Source: Apodospora peruviana (Eukaryota; Ascomycota; Sordariomycetes; Sordariales; Lasiosphaeriaceae). Taken from it: a stretch of 64,000 nucleotides of DNA. The position numbers and the translations under genes were made by a program. Location of the stretch: positions 2,728,001-2,792,000 of the forward strand of contig JAUEDM010000006.1 of the NCBI GenBank assembly GCA_033439685.1, given 5' to 3'. The notes beneath the pieces were generated by a model. The model was not told the origin of the DNA, did not search any database, and saw only the letters and a list, made by a program, of their open reading frames with translations. Positions within the stretch are counted from its first letter, which is position 1. Each line of letters starts with the position of its first letter. Below are positions 56,764 through 64,000 of this stretch, piece after piece.

Positions 56764-58704
56764 CGAGCACACGCACAGATAACCAATATGGTCGGCTCCA
56801 AGGTATTGGACTACACCGAACAACTGCCGAATCATGAGCGAATGTTGCCAATACAACGAGTACAGTACGGGCTTGCAGTATTTTTTCTTGAGAGCTACTC
56901 TAGTAGTTCAATTCTATTCATGTGGCTGAGTCACGGCCCAATTTTAGTTCTTGCTCTCTGGTCTCTCTCGCCGTCCCGTCATCATACCACTCACACGTAG
57001 CCGTCTAGTTTATCCCAGCCTCGTTCATGATGACTCGCGATCAACGCCTTGGCTTGCTCAATATTGTTGCCGAAGGATCTGATCTATTGTTGAGTTATTA
57101 CCCTTGAAACTAACGACTTTTCAAATGTTCCTCTTTCCTTTTTTTCTTTGATCCCAGTTCTATGGACGGACGGCCCTTCGCTGCCCACACTGCTGCTCAC
57201 CATTTGGTTGACCAACCAAACGCCACACTCGTACCACAACTGCGCCAATAAATGTCCCGTCCCTCCCGTCTGTGCTACGCCGCCCCGCCTTGCCCGCGGC
57301 TGTCACTCAGCCCCTTTTATTATTTGTTTATTTATTGGTTGGTCTATTCTTTTTCTTTCTTGCTTTTCCTTTCCAGCCACCACCCTCATACTCCCCTCTG
57401 TGATATTACCGCTTTTTCTCTATTGGTGCGAATACGACAAGGTAACTATCACTCACTGGTCTTTAGGGAGAAGTGTTGGGGATCTAGCAATAAACAGAAG
57501 TCCCAGATTTGAAGCAGTTATATCAATCGTAATGTATGCGAAATGCCTTTCAAAAAGTAGAAGTACAGATGGAAACAGATACGGCAATGATGGTATAAAA
57601 CATTTACAGATGAATAATAGAGTAATGGTATAAAGACATGATGATTGAAGATGGAAGAAAATAAATAGACCAGGCTATGATATGATGTTCAAGCAACTGA
57701 GACGAAAAAGAGGTAGGTCACAGGTTGAAAAGAATTAACAGGATTAAACCCCAACTTATTCCTTCCCTCCATCCATAACCCAGTCGTTCGTGGCCCTCAT
57801 TCTCCAGTAAACAAAGAAATAAAAAATCGTAATTGTCGTGCGAAGATGGGAGTGGTATGGTGAGGAATGAAAATGGATGATACACTAAAGGAAGAAAGGA
57901 AAAAGGCCACACACACAAACAAAAAATACGCTTTCTCAGTTCTCTCTATCTCTCTTCTCTTTCACACACACAAACACGTACGTTTTTCTCTTTTTCTCTT
58001 CTTCAGAACGCCTACCACCAAACTCCACACCCAAAGACAACTTCATCCATAATTGTAGTTGGTTGTAATACATGAACAACAAATAGAAAGGATGTATCAG
58101 CTAGCCAGCCCATACATTCACTAACTACCCTTTACTCCCTTGCAATGCCGCCTGCCTGCTGTGCACTAATTTGCCGCGTCAAAGATCCACCCCCCGCCTC
58201 TGTTTAACCAACAACACCTGCAACTCTACGGGTGTTTGTGTGTTTTTGTCCCCCCATCATATTTTCGTAGTCATATTCGTGATAAGTTGCCTGATATGAT
58301 ATGTTTGTTGTTTTGCCGGTCAACTTTGGTTGTTGTGTCATCATCAAAAGAAGAAAAGCAAACTCCGAGAAAATGCCACCCACTCCAGCCCCGTTCTTCT
58401 TCTCCCCGCGTCAAAATTGATTCATGGTGCTGCTGCTTTCTTGTTGAAAGGGCAGACAGTGTTTTTCTCCCTTGTCTTTTCGGTCGATGTATGCATGGAT
58501 AGATGGGTGGATAGAAGATGGTGGAGAGATAGAAAGGAGGAAGTTGAGAAGCAAGGATGAAATAAAAAGTCCCGATTAATGTATTCAAAGCCTCCACCCA
58601 TCATTAAAATCTCTTTCTTCCGATGCTTCGTCACCACAATTATCATCATCACTACCGACTCTTCCCAGACACATGGTATATGCTTCCACCCAGATATTAT
58701 GTTG
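56764..58704. other. Convergent 3' regions, no gene
   Basis: Tail-to-tail spacer between TRM9 and the Myb gene. AT-rich with CA/TC runs near 57900-58000. No coding frame or RNA gene is supported. Confidence 0.55.
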
Positions 58705-60265
58705 TCACCGTCGACCTTGCTGTTGTTGCTGGTGCTCGTACTCCAGCTGTTGTGCTCGTTGGGGAGTCGAACGACCGTCGTCGTGGTGCGGAGGAGGATG
58801 GAGCTGGCGCCGACGGCTCGATTCGCGGCTTCCCGGATACTCAGGACTCCCTCGTCTTTTTGCCCCGGGCGGCTCTTGTTGGTGAAGGGGCGGCGGCGGG
58901 TAGGACGATAGCGCTGGTAGGTAGGGGCCCGGGCTGGCTGTCGCGCTGTGGACCGGGCTCGCGCTGGGAACACCCACCGAGTAGGCAGGGGTACTGTAGG
59001 GGCTGACGCCGGTCGTCAGTTCGGCTACACTCGGTAGCACGTTTCGGCCCTGAGAGAATCCTCCCGTGTGGATGGGAGCGAGGCCGATGGCCGGACCGGG
59101 GAGTCCATAGCCGTGCTCGCCGTGGTCGGGGCCGCCGATGACATAAGAAGGTCGAGGTGGTACGCTTTCGCGCCGCGCAGCCAACGGCCGGCCCCCTGAC
59201 ATGGGCGGAGGTATTAGCGGTGTGCTTGGACTCGGCCCATGGCCGCGGCCGTATCTCGGAGATGGGATGCCTTGGATGTCCCGCGGCAAGCTTCCCTGAG
59301 ACTGCGAGTGTCCGTGTCCCCTGGAAGGAGACAGTCGGTGTAATCCTGGAGGGTCGTTCGCCGCGGGCGTCAGCGAGAAAGGAACCACTCCTGCTCGTCT
59401 CGCCATGTCGACCTCTCCCAACTGCCAGTGCATGGCCTCGGCCGCACGCCATGGAACTTGCATTTCTTCAGCCACTTTTGCCCACATCTCGGGTTTAAAC
59501 CTAGTTAGGGTTGTTAGCTGGGTTTCCGATGGTACTATTCCAAAAGACCAGGCCCTTGACGAAAGCAAACTAAACACGAAACGGAGGTTTCGCTTACCTC
59601 TCGTACAGCCGGGCGAGTTTATTCTTACGCTCCTCGTCCCATTCACTGCGCCTCTCGAGATAGTTCTGATAGTGAAGGCGGCAGCTGATCGAGCTTCGGC
59701 CAGGGAGGCGTTTCGAGATGTCATCCCACTTCATTCCGCTCCCTCGGAGCTCAATGATCAGAGCATCCTCCTCGGGCGACCATTTGCTCTGCTTCTTGGC
59801 TGGCGACTCCGATGTGTGGGGCGGCATGTTGCGCTTCCCACCTCCACTCCCCGGCCGCCCCTGAGCAGCAGCCACTGGCCTTCCCAACTGCCCAAGACTG
59901 GAAGTTCCACCAAAAGCCCCAAATCCCACTCCTCCGCCAGGACCGCCGACACCCGGGGACGACGGGCCGCTAGGAGCTAGAGAGAGCGGTTCCGTTGCCG
60001 GGCCACCTGGGGGCGCTGTTTCCGGTGTGGTAAGTGGGGCAAAGGAGGCGGACGGGGTCTGACGGCGAGGAGACACGGAGGACTCATTTGAGTCGGAGCC
60101 CTTGAGGAGTGAGGCGATATCCACGATGTCGGTGTCTCGCCTGGATTTGCCTCGAAGGGCAGCAGTTTCATGGGCGCTGAAGCCGCGCGCCCTCGAAGTG
60201 AGTCGTCTGTTGCCGTGCAGGGTTTGCAATGGGCCTCGAGACGAGAGGTTCGGACTCGTCAACAT
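58705..60265 (-). CDS. Two-repeat Myb/SANT DNA-binding protein
   Basis: Probable nuclear DNA-binding regulator, target unknown. Exons 60265-59598 and 59500-58705, joined across a 97-bp intron (GTAAGC ... ACTAG), give 487 aa. The first Myb repeat is at about 161-203 (KWSPEEDALIIELRGSGMKW, then RLPGRSSISCRLHYQNYL) and keeps the spaced Trp pattern. A second, divergent repeat at about 208-258 is rebuilt by the splice (ARLYERFKPEMWAKVAEEM, then WRAAEAMHWQLGE). Both flanks are disordered: a Pro/Gly/Ser-rich N-terminal 155 residues and a Pro/Ser/His-rich C-terminus ending in poly-Gln. The DNA-binding part resembles conserved Pezizomycotina Myb proteins, but I cannot assign a named orthologue. Confidence 0.87.
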
Positions 60266-63200
60266 TCAAGCCGAAGTCGCTGGAGGACGTGCCTGGTCAG
60301 GAATGCTTGTTGTTTCTTGATCTGGCTACACAGTGGGTATGTCTAGCACAGACAGTTCTGCCTGGGCAAGAGCAAGACTTTGGATCCGAAGCAAGACAGC
60401 GTCGACCGACAGGTTAGGTAGCCTGGGAGTAGAAGGAGAAAACGTCCGGGCAGTTGATAGTCGCAGTTATTGCGAGGTCGAGGAGACTTGGGACCGGATA
60501 TGCGCGCTCGGAGTCGTGTAAGTCTGTAAAGGTGTATGGGAACGGGTGATAGAAAAGGGGAAGCTCTCTGCCGCGTGGATAAAGGATCCTTACGAACGGA
60601 CTGGCGAAGGTAGTAGCTTCAAGACGGCGTGGCTCGCGTGTCGAAGGCAGTCATGAACATGATTGGTGACTTCCTAGCCCTCGTCCACCAATGAACGGGT
60701 GATGAGACGACTTATTGAGGCAGATAGGAGAAGAATGGAGTACAGGCGGATGGATACGTCGGTCAGACTAGTTTGCTAAAATGCCAGGAGAGAAGAGAGA
60801 GCGACTTTTCCATAGTCATCGTCTCCTCCCGTGGCAGGATGGAGGTAGCGGACAGGGAACAGGCTTGGATATGGCCGGAAAGATGCGCTTCTGCAGATTG
60901 ATGATGGGATGGGGAAGGGGAAATAGGAAAATTTCTCAACGCCAGTATGGCCGTCCAAGGTGATGATGAGGCTGGTGGGGGACAGAACCAGGATCCAGGT
61001 CATAGATGAACAGATACAACCCAGGACGAGGAGGGCTTTAAAGATACGATACTAGGGAAGATAGGCCTCCGGGACTGTACAGACTGGCTGCAAGTCGTGG
61101 TTGACGGGCAAGACCAGGAGACATGAACACCGGGGAGGGGTGAACAAAGGGTGTGTGTGCAAGTAAAATGTGGAGTCGAGGAAACAGAGCAAGGGATGGT
61201 GTACAAGTCAGGGCTTGCATGTCATGGCAGTGATGCTAGGTAATGTGTATGTACTGGTTCTGGGTGGTATGGGAGGATGGTAGGGCCTGGGCAGAGACCA
61301 GGAGGGCCACTCAGGGTCCTTACCCCATAGCTGCCAAACGCCCAGGCTTGTCCGGTACGATAGCCGTCCACACCGGCAACTCGAAAGCACCTGGTACCTG
61401 ACTGCTTGGGAATAGGCTTTGAGTGACCTTGGTTGGGTTTCCAAGTCCCCCGGACGGTAGCAATATCAACAGCCGGCACTAAGACAAGTTTGGCATGTCG
61501 GGTTGCTTGTCAGAACAAGAGACAACAAGGCGAATCTCAATTCACCATCTTGCCATCTGCCACCACCTTTCAAGTGATAGACCGGCAATAGTTGACCGGT
61601 CTTGAAGAGTGTAGTTCATAGTACACGCCCTGTGGCGTGTGACGGGAGCACCCACCCCTCCCAATCGTAGACAATGCCCATTGACGTCGGTTCTGATTAG
61701 GGGTTCCTGGATGCACACAACAGGAGGGAAGCCAGATTCTGAAAACACGACAACCTTGAGTAGTAAAGATCAAAAAAGGAAAGAAGTTGGCACGCGAGTT
61801 ATCGACCAGGGCCTTCAGGCATGGCCACGAATTCATGCATGACTTTCGCAGTCTACCGGGACCACACCCACTCACTCCTCGGCTCCATGTGTTTGGTTAG
61901 CAGCGGTAAATTTGATGAAATGGGGTTATTAATGGTTGCAAATCTTTTTTTCTTTCTCCGTGCGTCGTTAACGGAAGACCAGCCCCAGTATACAAACAGC
62001 AAAAGCAAAGTGCCTACGCGGGAGTGCTAGAGTGCTGTCACTGTCTGGGGCTGTGCGGCTGGTCGGGTTGAAACTGGATAAGGGGGATCTTTTTGGCAGA
62101 TAGGTTGGGCTCGACCGGCCTGCTCTTTTACAGTTGTTCTTTTTTTGTGTTGTTGTTCTGCTCTGCTTCCGAAGCAGCCTCATGGCATTTGGCAGCCTGC
62201 TCACCGGCGGCGAGATCTGGCCGCACACGAGATTTGTGGCAGAAGGAACTGGGGGGATGGATGCACAAGCAGCACAGGGCGTCAGCCAACTCGACATGCT
62301 GCAGCAGCATCTGCATCAACCCAGCATCACCCAGGCCCAGCAGGGCAGAAACAGGCAGTGCCCGTTCAGGACAAGACGGACATGGGTACGATGAGAGCGA
62401 AAACCGAAAACCGGGGCGGATGAGTGGCTGCGAATCACGGAAGGCGCATGGCCGCGAGGAGTTTGAAACTGAGTTTGTCAAATGCCTGGACTCCTGGAGC
62501 TTGACCGGAGCCAGAGGGCGAGCGTGTGTGTGAGGTGATGGCGGATCTGCGAACGGTGACGAGGGCCACCGAGTGTACAGTGACACTCACCAGCAGTGGA
62601 CACTCCCGATTTGAGATTTTACCCGAAACCTCCCATCGCATGGAAGAACTGTATGGGTTGGTGTTTGCGATGTTTGGCGATTCGGTCTAGTTGCGGCCGC
62701 TAGTCAACCTTTCAGCGTGGTATTGCTCCCACCAGCCTTCTTGGCCTCCAACTTTAACCCCGAACCCCCATAACGACGTTGCTCCATCGCTTTACAAACA
62801 AGCATGTCAAAGTTTGGTCCACTGCTGCGGAGCCCCAGAATGAATCAACCCATCTGGCGTCGTGCATCATGGCGAGCTCAGATCTGTTCGGCAACAATGC
62901 TACGATAGGCGGAACCCCTTCCTTTGTCGAAGTAGGTCAAGGAACCTGCTAGGGGCACGAGAGGAGTCGCGCGAAGAAGATAAAATAGGAGCGGCACGTC
63001 TCGCTTCGATCCGCTCAACCAAACCCAAGGACCAGCACTATCTGGCTCGCGCCTATAGTCCGGGTCGCACATCGGCTTTGCTGAGACCCAAGATCGTGTG
63101 CGATCAATGTGATATAAACCGCTTTGGGAACCGCGGCCGCGCGCTGGGCTTTGCGGGCTCTGCTGATCTTTCTTTTAGGGATTCTGGCTTTATCGCGATC

Positions 63201-64000
63201 CTCCGTGCGCAAAATGGGAACTCAAGATTGCGTCTGTTCTCTTGTCGGATCCAGGTCAGCCCCGGCCAGATGCAACATGGATGCGAGGCTGGAGTCTGGA
63301 GCTTGGAGCATTGCTTGCATGGACAACTTCAACGATCCACCCGTCCAACCCCCAGTATCCGTACCCCATCGCCAAACGAAATCAACTGAACTTGATCGAG
63401 CCGTCGCAACAGGCCCAAATGGGACAAGGGTTAGCGCCAACGGTCAACGGCGTCGGAGATGGTCACTGAGAGCGCCGAACTGGGACGAGAAGCCAAACAG
63501 ACACTTTCAGGCGCAAAGTCTGTGCGTCCCGGAACTCTTCGGTCGCCAACCCGCATTACACGGTCATTGTTTTTAGATGCACTTCGTCTCGATCTCGTTT
63601 GCGGGGCAGTCGACCAAACAACACCCAACAATGGATTGTCAGCGTGGGCCGTCAATGGGCTCCTGCGCACCTCGTTTCCAGCGCATAGCTCATATCCATT
63701 GTCAATGCCGAAGAGTGTGGGAGAAACAGAACCCACGAGCCCAGGTCAACCGCGCTGCTTAACAAAAGTCGAGAGCCGACGACGAACTGGCGGTCAGCTC
63801 TGCATTGTCCCTCCCACACAAGGATCAGGGCTCCTGCGGAACAACCGCGCCGGCGGCAAGACGATCATGAATCGCGTTTGCCTCCTTGGTTTGTTCCGTT
63901 GTGCGTGTGGAATTGTGAGACTGGCAGACCCTGGTGGCCTGGTGGCTGATGAATCTCAACATGAGGCGATGGCTGCATGCTGTTTCTAGATCCCACTCGT
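60266..64000. other. 3.7 kb gene-free region to window end
   Basis: Upstream of the Myb gene. Several open frames of 100-176 codons exist on both strands, but their composition is not protein-like and no splice-connected set emerges. A gene beginning beyond 64000 could have its promoter here. Confidence 0.5.

Noticed and set aside
63459..63989. 176-codon frame at the window end
   Set aside because: No recognisable composition or motif; cannot be linked to an exon beyond the window.
1..64000. tRNA, 5S rRNA, CRISPR arrays, transposons or a secondary-metabolite cluster
   Set aside because: Scanning for T-loop words such as GGTTCGA found none in a cloverleaf context. No spaced direct repeats, transposase, reverse transcriptase, PKS or NRPS motifs were seen. 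veA is a regulator, not a cluster marker.

Overview
The window is nuclear DNA of a filamentous ascomycete (Pezizomycotina, most likely Sordariomycetes). The evidence is short 50-145 bp introns with GTRAGT-like donors and CTAAC/CTGAC-like branch sites, a velvet-family regulator of the VeA/VE-1 type, a bZIP + DUF3425 factor, fungal-length GLT1, and long CT-rich leaders. I find fourteen protein genes, all intact once spliced by eye. I see no transposon, tRNA, rRNA, CRISPR array or secondary-metabolite core enzyme.

Layout: GLT1, the NADH-glutamate synthase (1003-7751, +), ends tail-to-tail with a block of seven collinear minus-strand genes. These are a bZIP/DUF3425 factor (8708-10930), an unrecognised 802-aa protein (11871-14348), a Vtc2/Vtc3-type vacuolar polyphosphate-complex subunit (15466-17964), an unrecognised 762-aa Pro/Gln-rich protein (18852-21140), veA (22733-24372), a 7.9 kb gene-free stretch, and an Mga2/Spt23-like membrane-anchored IPT-ankyrin regulator (32265-36464). 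Two more minus-strand genes follow: a Na+/H+ antiporter (38480-40454) and TAD3 (42053-43419). TAD3 is divergent from a bifunctional PFK-2/FBPase-2 (46755-48846, +). An aldo-keto reductase (50138-51318, -) is divergent from a Gfo/Idh/MocA dihydrodiol/xylose-type dehydrogenase (52856-54146, +). TRM9 (55501-56763, +) converges with a two-repeat Myb protein (58705-60265, -). The last 3.7 kb is gene-free.

Functional themes: most genes are housekeeping (nitrogen assimilation, polyphosphate, glycolytic control, ion homeostasis, two tRNA wobble-base modifiers). Four are regulators: bZIP, VeA, Mga2-like and Myb. The most interesting non-coding signals are the long veA upstream region with nested upstream ORFs, Pho4/NUC-1-like E-boxes upstream of the VTC gene, a pure (CTG)17 tract in the TAD3 leader, a cluster of perfect palindromes at 54253-54298, and recurring TAGGTACCTA-type palindromic words in non-coding DNA. 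I found no clear undescribed system. The best candidates for new biology are the two unrecognised proteins and the veA upstream region. All exon boundaries were inferred by reading splice signals and frame continuity, not from transcripts.
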